Below, piece after piece: positions 1 through 9,861 of a stretch of DNA of 46,776 bases. The stretch comes from Oscillospiraceae bacterium. Its GTDB lineage: Bacteria; Bacillota; Clostridia; Oscillospirales; Oscillospiraceae. The stretch covers positions 1 through 46,776 of the forward strand of contig JAFSCK010000065.1 of assembly GCA_017436785.1 (NCBI GenBank), read 5' to 3'. Each line of letters begins with the position of its first letter. Position 1 is the first letter of the stretch. The position numbers and the translations under genes were made by a program. The notes beneath the pieces were generated by a model. The model was not told where the DNA came from. It was given only the letters and a program-made list of their open reading frames with translations, and did not search any database.

Positions 1-158
1 CCTTTCGGAATGAGTTTACACTCAAAAGAACACTCCTGGATGGCTATACGGCACGGAATGTTTCCCTTTAAGGCTGTTTCTTCCCATACATTAAAGGGTA
101 TTTCAATAAATGTGCGTTTTCCTTCGCTATGTATGATAGAAGTAAAACGATATACCAT
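1..158 (-). CDS. DUF1905-like protein, N-terminal part, cut by window edge
   Basis: The first 53 residues of a minus-strand gene can be read; the rest lies beyond position 1. The protein starts MVYRFTSIIHSEGK and continues through FIEIPFNVWEETALKGNIPC, which fits the DUF1905 beta-barrel pattern (an opening strand, then an 'iPFdv...f..G.v.V' segment). The ATG at 158 was chosen because AAAGGCGG lies about 9 bases upstream; an in-frame ATG at 176 has a poorer site. The function of DUF1905 proteins is not well established. The gene sits in an AT-rich stretch with the PPOX-fold gene behind it on the same strand, so both may have arrived together. The family call rests on pattern memory and is moderate. 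Confidence 0.55.
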   Translation of the reverse strand, partial: MVYRFTSIIHSEGKRTFIEIPFNVWEETALKGNIPCRIAIQECSFECKLIPK

Positions 159-230
159 TATGATTCCGCCTTTCATATTCTCTGCTATTCAAATTTAAGT
201 TTGTCAACTGTTCGACATGTTGGAATTGGC

Positions 231-656
231 TTAGGTAAAGTCTATTTCATAGCGTGTACCATTTGAAAACAGAATACCATTGGTTAATTTAATGCAAAGG
301 ATACAAGTGTTTGTATCATCAAAATTATTGTGTCCGTTATCAATCCAAGCAGAAAACACTTGCTTCATTTTGTTTGCGATATGTAAATTGTCTGCTTTCC
401 CGAAGTAACCTAAATTAAGCCCTTTGCCTTGGGCTGTAAACCATTCTCCAGATAGTGCAACAGCAGGATTTTGTTCAATTTGTTGCATTTTACTTGACAA
501 ACCATGGGTAAGCACATAAAAGACACCGTTCTCATAAAATGCATCCACGCTACGAACATAGGGAATATTGTCAACAGCAGTTGCCAGAGCAATAATACTA
601 TCCTTACCGAATCGTTCCAATAGAATTGCGTCTACTTCCTTTGTCAATTTTTCCAT
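231..656 (-). CDS. Pyridoxamine 5'-phosphate oxidase-fold (PPOX) protein
   Basis: A 141-residue protein starting MEKLTKEVDAILLERFGKDS. It has the split-barrel pattern of small FMN-binding PPOX-family proteins: 'SIIALATAVDNIPYVRSVDAFYENGVFYVLTH' early on, then 'NPAVALSG' and a C-terminal 'TNGILFSNGTRYEIDFT' strand. Such proteins bind FMN or related flavins and often act as small reductases or nitroreductase-like enzymes; the substrate cannot be read here. The start at 656 has GGCGGAGG 8 bases upstream; the longer open frame to 881 would run into the mreB gene and terminator and was rejected. Base composition is clearly more AT-rich than the gene clusters to the right. Confidence 0.75.
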   Translation of the reverse strand: MEKLTKEVDAILLERFGKDSIIALATAVDNIPYVRSVDAFYENGVFYVLTHGLSSKMQQIEQNPAVALSGEWFTAQGKGLNLGYFGKADNLHIANKMKQVFSAWIDNGHNNFDDTNTCILCIKLTNGILFSNGTRYEIDFT

Positions 657-727
657 GTACTCTACCTCCGCCAATACCAGTTTATCTGTCAATTTCCATC
701 CTGTCACACGAAAACAACCTATGCAAT

Positions 728-761
728 AACAGGCGCAACAGTTCAAACCGTTGCGCCTGTT
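728..761 (-). terminator. Terminator hairpin after mreB
   Basis: A perfect 12-bp inverted repeat (728-739 with 750-761, loop 740-749) stands 10 bases after the mreB stop. On the minus strand it is followed by a short T-rich run (TTATT), so the tail is weak but the stem is strong. It separates the operon from the PPOX gene downstream. Confidence 0.65.
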
Positions 762-771
762 CATTCTTATT

Positions 772-1818
772 TTATCCCCGCATAGCGCGCTTTCTGGCAA
801 TGTTGATGGGGCCTTCCTGCATGTTATTGATCCATGCAAGGCTCTTGCCGGCACCGTAGGCAGTGCAGGAGTCCGGGTCATCGGCGATGATGCAGCCGAT
901 GCCGGTACGCTCTGCCAACAGCATGTCCATGCCCCACAGCTGGCTGCAGCCGCCGGTGAGGGTGATGCCGTTCTCGGAAATGTCGGACACCAGCTCCGGG
1001 CTGGTCTCTTCCAGCACGCCCAGCACCTCGTCAGCGATCTGGCGGGCGGGACGGCGGAGGATCTCGTAAATTTCGGTGGAGGTCAGGGTGACCATCTTGG
1101 GCATACCGGTCTTGTAGTCACGGCCCTTGACGTTCATGCTGCGCTCCTCGTCCCGGGGATAGACCTGACCGATCTGGATCTTGATCTCCTCGGCAGTGAC
1201 CTGTCCGATGACCACGCCATGCTGGCGGCGGACATACCGGGCAATGAGGCCGTCAAAATAGTTGCCAGCGATCTTCAGAGAGGAAGAAACGGCTACGCCA
1301 TTCATGCTGAGCACGGCAATATCCGTGGTGCCGCCGCCGATATCCACCACCAGATGGCCATTAGCGCCGCGAATATCCAGACCGGCACCGAGGCCTGCTG
1401 CCAGAGGCTCCTCAATGAGGAACACACGGCGGGCGCCGGCTTCGATGGCGGCGTTGATGACGCTGCGCTCTTCTACCTCGGAAACACCGGAGGGCACGGA
1501 GATGACCACGCGGGGCTTGGGGGTGAACAAGCCTGCCTTGGTGGCGGTCTTGAACATCTCCTGCAGCATCCGGACAGTCATTTCGTGATCAGACACGATG
1601 CCATCCTTCAGCGGGTGCATGGCCACCACATTGCCGGGGGTACGGCCCAGCATATTCCGGGCAGCAGCGCCAACCTGCAGGATCTTGCCGGTATTTTTAT
1701 CCACGGCAACCACAGAGGGCTCCCGGACCACAAGGCCCTTGCCGTCGGCATAGATCAGAACATTACAGGTACCCAGATCCACGCCTAAGTCATTACTAAA
1801 CATAGAAAACAGAGACAT
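772..1818 (-). CDS. mreB: Rod shape-determining protein MreB/Mbl
   Basis: A 348-residue bacterial actin that polymerises on ATP under the membrane and guides cell-wall synthesis in rod-shaped cells. The actin-fold motifs are visible: phosphate loop 1 'GVDLGTCNVLIY' near residues 12-23, 'RVVISVPSGVSEVEER' near 103, phosphate loop 2 'VVDIGGGTTDIAVLS' near 157, and the adenosine motif 'GITLTGGCSQLWGMD' near 285. Length is typical (330-350). It is the last gene of a minus operon after recD2 and comF, starting 9 bases after the comF stop with AAAGGTG upstream. No mreC or mreD lies next to it, which is common for extra MreB/Mbl paralogs, so MreB versus Mbl is not decided. Confidence 0.93.
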   Translation of the reverse strand: MSLFSMFSNDLGVDLGTCNVLIYADGKGLVVREPSVVAVDKNTGKILQVGAAARNMLGRTPGNVVAMHPLKDGIVSDHEMTVRMLQEMFKTATKAGLFTPKPRVVISVPSGVSEVEERSVINAAIEAGARRVFLIEEPLAAGLGAGLDIRGANGHLVVDIGGGTTDIAVLSMNGVAVSSSLKIAGNYFDGLIARYVRRQHGVVIGQVTAEEIKIQIGQVYPRDEERSMNVKGRDYKTGMPKMVTLTSTEIYEILRRPARQIADEVLGVLEETSPELVSDISENGITLTGGCSQLWGMDMLLAERTGIGCIIADDPDSCTAYGAGKSLAWINNMQEGPINIARKRAMRG

Positions 1819-1827
1819 ATTACACCT

Positions 1828-2478
1828 TTACTTTCGTGCTGCCGCCACAGCGGCACAATGTACTTCCTTCGCCCCGGCGGTCAGCAGGACCCGGGCGCAC
1901 TCTCCTGCGGTGGCACCTGTCGTCAGGATGTCATCCAGCAGCAAAATCCGCTTGCCTGCGATTTTTTCCCGGTCTGTTTCCCGGTAAGCACCCAGCACAT
2001 TGGCCCGGCGCTTTTCCACGCCGAAGATGCCGGATTGGGGGCGGTTATGACGAACTTTTTTCAGTAACGGAACTGGGGTCATCCCCAGCTCCCTGCCCAC
2101 AGCAGCCGCGATCAGCTCCACCTGATCGTAGCCCCGGCGGAACCGACGAAGAGGGCTCACCGGCACCCAAGTCAGAATATCGAAACCCTCCGGGTAGGTC
2201 TGCAGCAGCTTCATTGCAAGCAGTCTTCCATAAGCAGAGGCAAAGCTGCGGGCATTGTAGAATTTAAAGCGCAGTAAACTTTTTCTTACGCTGCCTTCAT
2301 AGTACCAGACGGCGGCGAAACTGTCAAGAAATTGCAGCTTTTCTTTCCGGTTGGGATACTCCGGTGCATCTGTGCGGCAGAAGCTGCACAGGTCCGTTTC
2401 GTCCTTTTTCAGCAGCGTTCCGCACAGCACGCATTTTGGAGGAAAGAGGATTGTAAGGATCCAATGATACAGCTTCAT
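1828..2478 (-). CDS. comF: ComF family phosphoribosyltransferase-like protein
   Basis: A 216-residue ComF/GntX-type protein. The N-terminus has a zinc-ribbon-like set of cysteines (CVLC near residues 15-18 and CSFC near 31-34). The C-terminus has the type I phosphoribosyltransferase PRPP loop 'ILLLDDILTTGATAGECARVLL'. In naturally competent Firmicutes ComF supports DNA uptake, but many non-competent species carry it and its biochemical activity is unclear. Its ATG overlaps the stop of the upstream helicase gene in an ATGA arrangement, so the two are translationally coupled; this fixes the start at 2478. Sharing an operon with a RecD2-type helicase fits a role in handling single-stranded or incoming DNA, which is inference. 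Confidence 0.9.
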   Translation of the reverse strand: MKLYHWILTILFPPKCVLCGTLLKKDETDLCSFCRTDAPEYPNRKEKLQFLDSFAAVWYYEGSVRKSLLRFKFYNARSFASAYGRLLAMKLLQTYPEGFDILTWVPVSPLRRFRRGYDQVELIAAAVGRELGMTPVPLLKKVRHNRPQSGIFGVEKRRANVLGAYRETDREKIAGKRILLLDDILTTGATAGECARVLLTAGAKEVHCAAVAAARK

Positions 2479-4685
2479 CCGACCTTCCCCTGCAATCTCA
2501 GCTTCAGGCCGGTGTAACGCCGGTTCTTCTTGGCATTTTCCACCATGACGCCTACGGTTTCCTCCCGGCCTACAATGATAAGTAGCTCCCGGGCCCGGGT
2601 AATGGCGGTATAGAGGATGCTGCGGCTTAAGAGATAGGGCGAGCCGTTCCAAGCCGTTAAAATCACCGCCCGGTATTCACTGCCCTGACTTTTGTGGACC
2701 GTCATGGCATAGGCAGGCTCCAGCTCGTTCAGCTGGGTAAAGTCATAATCTGCCTCCCGGTCATCAAAGCGGATGGTCATGGTTTCGGTACCGAAATCGA
2801 TCTCCCGGATGATGCCAACGTCGCCGTTAAAGATGCCGGTGCCCACCTCGCTGCCGTCAATGCGCTTCCACATAATGTCATAGTTGTTACGGATCTGCAT
2901 CACCCGGTCTCCCTCCCGGAAGATATAATCTCCGAAGGGACGCTCCTTTTTATCCGGGGAGGGGGCATTCAGTGCACCCTGCAGCATCTGGTTCAGTGCC
3001 ACAGTGCCTACCCCGCCCTTTCGGGTTGGAGACAGCACTTGGATCTGATCTGCGGGAATGCCCATATTCTTGGGCAGCCGGGTGGTGCACAGGTCCCGGA
3101 TTAGCTGTGTAACTGCCTCCTCATTCTGGCGGCGCATAAAGAAAAAGTCGCTTTTTACATTTTTCAGGTCCGGCATTTCTCCCCGGTTCACCCGGTGGGC
3201 ATTCATAACGATCAGGCTTTCCTGTGCCTGTCGGAAAATTTCCGTCAGCCGCACCGAGGGAAGCTGTCCGCTGCGGAGCATATCACTGAAAGGAAAGCCG
3301 GGACCTACCGGCGGCAGCTGATCCGGATCACCTACCAGAATCAGCCGCTTGCCATGGGGCACCGCCTGCAACAGGGCGTGCAATAGCTGCACATCCACCA
3401 TGGACATCTCATCCACGATGACCGCATCGCATTTTAAGGGGTTGTCCTCATCCCGGACAAAGACCATTTTCCCTGTGTTCTGGTCGATGCCCGCTTCCAA
3501 AAGCCGGTGGATGGTGGAGGCATCTTCCCCTGTCACCTCCGTCAGCCGCTTGGCGGCCCGTCCTGTGGGGGCTGCCAGCAGACAACGCAGCTGCATCTGA
3601 CCCAGAAGCTCCAAGATACCATTTAATATAGTAGTCTTACCGGTGCCGGGGCCGCCGGTGATCAGCAAAAGACCGGAGGTCGCCGCCTCCCGGATGGCCT
3701 GCTCCTGCTGGGCAGAATATTCGATTCCGCCGTTTTTTGAAATATTGCGGATAAGCTTTTCCAGATTTTTCGGCTCAGGAAAGCTGTTTTTTGCAAATTG
3801 CAGCAATGTTTCCGTGCAGTAGGTCTCCGCCTCGTAAAGCTGGGGCAGATAGATCACGGTGATCCCTGCCAGCGTATCCCGAACCAGCCGTTCCCCCTCC
3901 AGCAGCCGCGTCATGCCCTGCTGCACCGCCTCCGCTTCCACGGAAAGCAGCTGCGCTGTGGCTGGGATCAGCTTGTCCTCCGGCAGAAAGCTATGGCCTG
4001 CATTTAAATTGTAGGCCAGCTCAAAGAGGATACCTGCCTCCACACGCCGGGGGTCATCCGCCGCCACACCCAACTCAATGGCAAAGCGGTCCACCGCTCC
4101 AAAGGGGGCTTCCAGCCCCTCGTCCATCAGCAGGTAAGGGTCATCGTACAATAGTTCGATGGTGCTGTCGCCGTATATTTTATAAGTACGTACTGCCAGC
4201 TCTGCCGGCAGGTGGTGCAGAGCGAAAAATTCCATCAGCTGCCGCATACCCACCTGCAGCTTAAACTCCTCGCCAATGGCCCGGGCCCGTTTTTCCGAAA
4301 TTCCGGAAACCTCCGCCAGCCGTTCCGGCTCTCGTTCCATGATCAGCAGAGTCTGTTCGCCGAAATGCTCTACGATCCGTGCGGCAGACCGGGGCCCGAT
4401 CCCCTTGATCACCCGGCTGCTGAGGTAGCTCAGGATCTCCATGGCAGTCTGCGGCATGAGGCGCTCCAAAAATTCCGCCTCGAACTGCCGCCCGTAGCTT
4501 GCGTGATTGCTCCACTTTCCCGTGACCATGAGCCGCTCGCCTACAGCAGGCAGGGGGATGGTTCCCACCACCGTCACTGCCTGACCGCCGCCCACACTCA
4601 GGCGCAGCACCGCATAGCCGTTTTCATAATTCTGATACACCACCGCACTGATGGTGCCCTGTAGGATCTCCATTTCCTGTTCCAT
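2475..4685 (-). CDS. recD2: RecD2-like SF1B DNA helicase
   Basis: About 736 residues. The N-terminal OB-like strand region ('GTISAVVYQNYENGYAVLRLSVGG') and a helix-hairpin-helix region ('GIGPRSAARIVEHFG') precede the helicase core, as in stand-alone RecD2 enzymes of bacteria without RecBCD. Helicase motifs are clear: Walker A 'ITGGPGTGKTTIL', motif II 'VIVDEMSMVD', 'LVGDPDQLPPVGPG' (motif III), 'AMTVHKSQGSEYRAVIL' (motif V) and 'LYTAITRARELLIIVG' (motif VI). These enzymes unwind DNA 5' to 3' and act in repair. The start at 4685 (MEQEMEIL) has GGGA about 8 bases upstream; an in-frame ATG at 4673 is also possible. It overlaps the end of the upstream small gene by roughly 60 bases. Confidence 0.92.
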   Translation of the reverse strand: MEQEMEILQGTISAVVYQNYENGYAVLRLSVGGGQAVTVVGTIPLPAVGERLMVTGKWSNHASYGRQFEAEFLERLMPQTAMEILSYLSSRVIKGIGPRSAARIVEHFGEQTLLIMEREPERLAEVSGISEKRARAIGEEFKLQVGMRQLMEFFALHHLPAELAVRTYKIYGDSTIELLYDDPYLLMDEGLEAPFGAVDRFAIELGVAADDPRRVEAGILFELAYNLNAGHSFLPEDKLIPATAQLLSVEAEAVQQGMTRLLEGERLVRDTLAGITVIYLPQLYEAETYCTETLLQFAKNSFPEPKNLEKLIRNISKNGGIEYSAQQEQAIREAATSGLLLITGGPGTGKTTILNGILELLGQMQLRCLLAAPTGRAAKRLTEVTGEDASTIHRLLEAGIDQNTGKMVFVRDEDNPLKCDAVIVDEMSMVDVQLLHALLQAVPHGKRLILVGDPDQLPPVGPGFPFSDMLRSGQLPSVRLTEIFRQAQESLIVMNAHRVNRGEMPDLKNVKSDFFFMRRQNEEAVTQLIRDLCTTRLPKNMGIPADQIQVLSPTRKGGVGTVALNQMLQGALNAPSPDKKERPFGDYIFREGDRVMQIRNNYDIMWKRIDGSEVGTGIFNGDVGIIREIDFGTETMTIRFDDREADYDFTQLNELEPAYAMTVHKSQGSEYRAVILTAWNGSPYLLSRSILYTAITRARELLIIVGREETVGVMVENAKKNRRYTGLKLRLQGKVG

Positions 4686-4977
4686 GAATCCCGTTTCGCT
4701 CCCGTTCCAGCCGGGCAAGCAATTCCTCCCGGCTGCAATATTCCATTTCCGGAAGGGTTTCTCCCGTTTCCTCCACCACGATCAGTGGGATCGGCAGAAA
4801 GCCCATCTCCCGAAGCCACTTATATCTGGCTAAGATTTCCGCATCCGGCTGCCCAATGCAGACAAGAACACAGCCTCTCCCCGCCGGAAGCAGCCAGCCC
4901 AGTACCGTTAAAAACGCACACAGTGCACCAAAGGCCGCCAGCGCTCCCACCGCAAAATGCCACAGCAACCACATCAC
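4624..4977 (-). CDS. Small membrane-anchored protein of unknown function
   Basis: 117 residues. The first 40 or so form one or two hydrophobic helices (MMWLLWHFAVGALAAFGALCAFLTVLGWLL), followed by a soluble part with 'GCVLVCIGQPDAEILARYKWLREMGFLPIPLIVVEE'. I do not recognise a characterised family. It is the first gene of the recD2-comF-mreB operon, with GAGGTG just before the start; the second ATG (4974) gives a better spacing. Its 3' end overlaps the recD2 start. Because it is first and has coding-like composition I believe it is real, but the function is unknown. Confidence 0.6.
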   Translation of the reverse strand: MMWLLWHFAVGALAAFGALCAFLTVLGWLLPAGRGCVLVCIGQPDAEILARYKWLREMGFLPIPLIVVEETGETLPEMEYCSREELLARLERERNGIHGTGNGDPTGHHQCGGVSEL

Positions 4978-5156
4978 CTCAGGGTATTCTATGACATCCG
5001 GGGATATTTTGTGCTCATTTTACTATATTTTCACAAAAATGAAAAGCCCCTTCACGAATCTTTTACAAAGTTACTGGCAAAAATAAACGGATACCGGCCT
5101 TTGTCTATCGGCAAGGTCCACAAATATTTGTAAAATAATTGGTCAATATGTAACTC

Positions 5157-5185
5157 TTGCATCTTTGCACAATCTACGATATAAT
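5157..5185 (+). promoter_or_regulatory. Promoter of the ATP synthase operon
   Basis: TTGCAT (5157-5162), a 17-base spacer, and TATAAT (5180-5185), about 47 bases before the first gene of the atp operon. The 254-base gap 4978-5231 otherwise separates two divergent operons and shows no gene. Confidence 0.75.
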
Positions 5186-5231
5186 ATCTTGGAATTGTTA
5201 TAGTCATTTTTATCCGTTTCCCGGAGGCATT

Positions 5232-5489
5232 ATGAAGATACTGAATCTTCTGATGTGGGTCGGGCAGTTTGGCTTTTCCATCATTTTTCCCACCCTGTTT
5301 TTTCTGCTGGTTGCGGTATGGCTGCAGCAGAAATTTCTGCTGGGCGGGTGGATCATAGTCGTATTTGGTATTCTGGGAGTCCTGACCTCCGTCAGTACCA
5401 CAAAATCCTGCCTGTGTGCACTGCGAAAGGCAGCAGAAGAAGCCAGCGGCCAGCGCGAGACCCCCATCAGCTTTAACGACCACTCATAA
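5232..5489 (+). CDS. AtpZ/AtpI-type small membrane subunit of the ATP synthase operon
   Basis: An 85-residue protein with two membrane helices ('FGFSIIFPTLFFLLVAVWLQQKF' and 'GGWIIVVFGILGVLTSV'), the shape of AtpZ/AtpQ accessory proteins found first in atp operons. These small proteins are associated with Mg2+ or Ca2+ handling and rotor assembly in some species. The start is placed at the ATG 5232 because GGAGG lies 5 bases upstream; an upstream in-frame ATG at 5157 would fall on the -35 box. It is followed 24 bases later by an atpI-like gene. Confidence 0.7.
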   Translation: MKILNLLMWVGQFGFSIIFPTLFFLLVAVWLQQKFLLGGWIIVVFGILGVLTSVSTTKSCLCALRKAAEEASGQRETPISFNDHS

Positions 5490-5513
5490 CCCTATCGAAA
5501 AGGAACATCCCAA

Positions 5514-5975
5514 ATGAAATTACAACCCGCATCCCGTAAGGAGATCAAACGCATCGCCCTCGGCACACTGGCCTGCGATGGGCTTCTGGTGGCCGGATTG
5601 TGGCTGCTGAGTCAGTTTGGCATCGGCACCTTCGATCTTGTCCGCATCGTCCTCAGCGCTGCCTGCGGCAGTGTCATCGCTGTGGCGAATTTTACCATTT
5701 TGTGTCTGACGGTGCAGAGCGCCGTAGAGATCGAAAACAAGCGAAAAATGAAGGCCCGCTTCCAGCTGAGCTACAATATCCGCATGGTGATCCAAGCCGG
5801 CTGGGTCGTTGTCTGCTTTCTGGTCAAGCCCCTGCATTTCGTCGCCGGTGCCCTCCCGATCCTGTTTCCCAATGTGGTCATCTTCTACCTGCAGTTCACC
5901 GGCAGGCTGATGCCCAAAGAGGAAGCCAAGGCTGTTTCTCAAGATGTCCCGGAGGTTGGGCTTCAAAATCAGTAA
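5514..5975 (+). CDS. atpI: ATP synthase subunit I-like membrane protein
   Basis: 153 residues with four predicted membrane helices, in the pattern of AtpI, which helps assemble the c ring. Helices are around residues 18-36, 44-68, 90-106 and 109-130, between basic N-terminal ('SRKEIKRIALG') and loop ('ENKRKMKARFQLSYNIR') regions. It stands second in the atp operon, directly before subunit a. Sequence conservation in this family is low, so the call leans on hydropathy and position. Confidence 0.75.
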   Translation: MKLQPASRKEIKRIALGTLACDGLLVAGLWLLSQFGIGTFDLVRIVLSAACGSVIAVANFTILCLTVQSAVEIENKRKMKARFQLSYNIRMVIQAGWVVVCFLVKPLHFVAGALPILFPNVVIFYLQFTGRLMPKEEAKAVSQDVPEVGLQNQ

Positions 5976-6009
5976 ATTCAACCGATTACTTGTAAAGTGA
6001 GGTTTTTGT

Positions 6010-6888
6010 ATGGATATTTCTATCAATGGTGCCGGTATCATCAAGGAATTTTCCAATGTTCCTCTGTTTGGCACCGTCCAGATCACCCAGACGCTGGCGG
6101 TAAGCTGGCTGTTGCTGATCGTGATCTCCGGAGTGCTGTACTGGCTGGGCTCCGGTCTGAAGGTCACCGGCATTTCCCGCAAGCAGGCTGTAGCCGAAAT
6201 GGCCGCTACCGCCCTGCTGAACTTTGTCCGGGGCAACATGGGTACGGAATTTGACCACTACATTCCTCTTGTGGGTACCATCTTCGTAACCTCTGTGGTT
6301 TCCAACCTAGTGGGTCTGCTGGGCCTCTGGAGCCCCACCGCCGACCTGATGACAGAGCTTGCATGGGCGCTGGTGGTCTTTGTCCTTATCACCTATCATA
6401 AGATCAAGTCCTCCGGCATCGGCGGCTATCTGAAGGGCTTCTTGGATCCCATCTTCGTCATGGCTCCCATCAACGTCATGAGCGAGCTGTTTACCCCCAT
6501 CTCCATGGCCTGCCGTCACTTCGGCAACATCCTCTCCGGCACCGTTATCAGCGCCCTGATCTATGCCGCACTCACCGTTGGCAACAACGCCCTGTTCGGT
6601 GCCCTCGGCTCCAATCTGTGGGTCGCCGTGGGTCTGGCTCTGATCGGCATCGGTATGATCGTGCTCTTCCGCAAGAGCGGCAAGAAATTCCCCTTCATCC
6701 TTGGCATCATTCTGGCTGTGCTGGGCGTGCTGGCTGCCATCACCAATCTGGGTGTCACCTATCCCTGGCTGATGGTCGGTATCCCTGCCCTCCCCAGCCT
6801 CTACTTCGACTGGTTCGGCGGCTGCATTCAGGCATTCATCTTCTGCACCCTGACCACTCTCTTCATCAAACAGGCTGCCGGCGACTGA
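6010..6888 (+). CDS. atpB: ATP synthase F0 subunit a
   Basis: 292 residues, the stator channel subunit that passes ions to the c ring. The conserved segment 'FTPISMACRHFGNILSGTVI' carries the essential arginine (R169) followed by the HFGN motif. 'MAPINVMSELFTPIS' precedes it as in other F0 a subunits. Several long hydrophobic helices cover the rest. It is somewhat longer than the usual 230-270 residues. The ribosome site GTGAGG lies 8-9 bases before the ATG. With subunit c next to it, it should form the ion path; the c subunit motif suggests the ion is Na+. Confidence 0.95.
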   Translation: MDISINGAGIIKEFSNVPLFGTVQITQTLAVSWLLLIVISGVLYWLGSGLKVTGISRKQAVAEMAATALLNFVRGNMGTEFDHYIPLVGTIFVTSVVSNLVGLLGLWSPTADLMTELAWALVVFVLITYHKIKSSGIGGYLKGFLDPIFVMAPINVMSELFTPISMACRHFGNILSGTVISALIYAALTVGNNALFGALGSNLWVAVGLALIGIGMIVLFRKSGKKFPFILGIILAVLGVLAAITNLGVTYPWLMVGIPALPSLYFDWFGGCIQAFIFCTLTTLFIKQAAGD

Positions 6889-6939
6889 TCGCCTAAAACA
6901 GCCATTTGAATAAACAAGCAAAAGACGTATTTTATTTAG

Positions 6940-7230
<291 letters not shown>

Positions 7231-7276
7231 TTTCCGATCATCATTCTTTTTTAATTGACCGGAAGGAGGCCAATCA

Positions 7277-7786
7277 ATGGAAACAATTTATCAGTCCCTG
7301 GTGGCGGTAAATCCCGTAACACTGATTGCCCAGATTTGCAACCTATTCATCCAGCTGTTCGTATTCAAGAAATTCTTCTGGGATAAGATCCTTGCCATCC
7401 TTGACCAGCGCCGGGAGGCTGCTGACAAGGAGATCTCCGATGCCAAGGCAGCCCATGCCGAAGCTGACGCGATCAAGGCAGCCTACGAGCAGAATATGAA
7501 GGAAGCCAAGGAAAAGGCAGAGGGCATTCTCAGCAATGCCCAGAAAACCGCTACAGTGCGCAGTGAGGAGATCATCAGCCAAGCCCAGCAGGCCGCTGCT
7601 CAGATCAAATCCAAAGCATCCTCTGACATCGAGATGGAGAAGAAAAAGGCCATCAACGATGCCAAGAACGAAATTTCCGGCCTCGCCATGGCCATTGCCG
7701 GCAAGGTCGTGGAGCGGGAGCTGAACACCGCCGACCAGTCTGCCCTGATCGACCGTTTCATCAACGAATTAGGTGACGGCGTATGA
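7277..7786 (+). CDS. atpF: ATP synthase F0 subunit b
   Basis: 169 residues. One N-terminal membrane helix ('VTLIAQICNLFIQLFVFKKFFW') is followed by a long charged coiled coil ('ILDQRREAADKEISDAKAAHAEADAIKAAYEQNMKEAKEKAE...') that forms the peripheral stalk linking the membrane part to subunit delta. Length and architecture are typical. AAGGAGG precedes the start. The stop overlaps the start of atpH (ATGA), indicating coupled translation. Confidence 0.95.
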   Translation: METIYQSLVAVNPVTLIAQICNLFIQLFVFKKFFWDKILAILDQRREAADKEISDAKAAHAEADAIKAAYEQNMKEAKEKAEGILSNAQKTATVRSEEIISQAQQAAAQIKSKASSDIEMEKKKAINDAKNEISGLAMAIAGKVVERELNTADQSALIDRFINELGDGV

Positions 7787-8322
7787 CAGAAGTCGGAAGT
7801 GTTTACGGCGAATCGCTGTATGAGCTGGCCAAGGACGAAGGCCTGACCAAGCTTATCGGGGATCAGCTTGCTGTATTGCAGCAAAGCTTCCAGCAGGAGC
7901 CGGAGTTTATCCGCCTGCTCTCCTCCCCTAACCTGACCAAAGCGGAGCGCTGCCAGATCTTAGATGACAGCTTCCGCAGCAGCCTGCATCAGTATGTGCT
8001 GAATTTCCTGAAGATCCTCACGGAGAAGGGCTATATGCGCCATTTCTCCGATTGCTGCGATGCCTATATGGAGCACTACGATCAGGACAACGGCATTCTG
8101 CGAGTGAACGCCATTTCTGCCGTGGCTTTGACCGAAGCACAGGTGGATAAGCTCACCCAGAAGCTTTCCCGGATCACAGGCAAGGAAATTGCCCTGCGGA
8201 ACCGGATCGACCCCGCAGTCTTGGGCGGCATTCGCCTGGACTATGACGGTCAGCGCTTGGATGATACCGTGTCCCACCGTTTGGACGCCATCCGGGATCT
8301 GCTGAATAAAACCGTACTCTGA
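7783..8322 (+). CDS. atpH: ATP synthase F1 subunit delta
   Basis: 179 residues, the cap subunit that ties the b stalk to the alpha3beta3 head. The N-terminal 'VYGESLYELAKDEG' and the C-terminal region 'NRIDPAVLGGIRLDYDGQRLDDTVSHRLDAIRDLL' are the two conserved delta/OSCP segments. It overlaps atpF by 4 bases and is followed by atpA after 18 bases. Confidence 0.95.
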   Translation: MTEVGSVYGESLYELAKDEGLTKLIGDQLAVLQQSFQQEPEFIRLLSSPNLTKAERCQILDDSFRSSLHQYVLNFLKILTEKGYMRHFSDCCDAYMEHYDQDNGILRVNAISAVALTEAQVDKLTQKLSRITGKEIALRNRIDPAVLGGIRLDYDGQRLDDTVSHRLDAIRDLLNKTVL

Positions 8323-9846
<1,524 letters not shown>

Positions 9847-9861
9847 GGGAGGAGGTTACCC

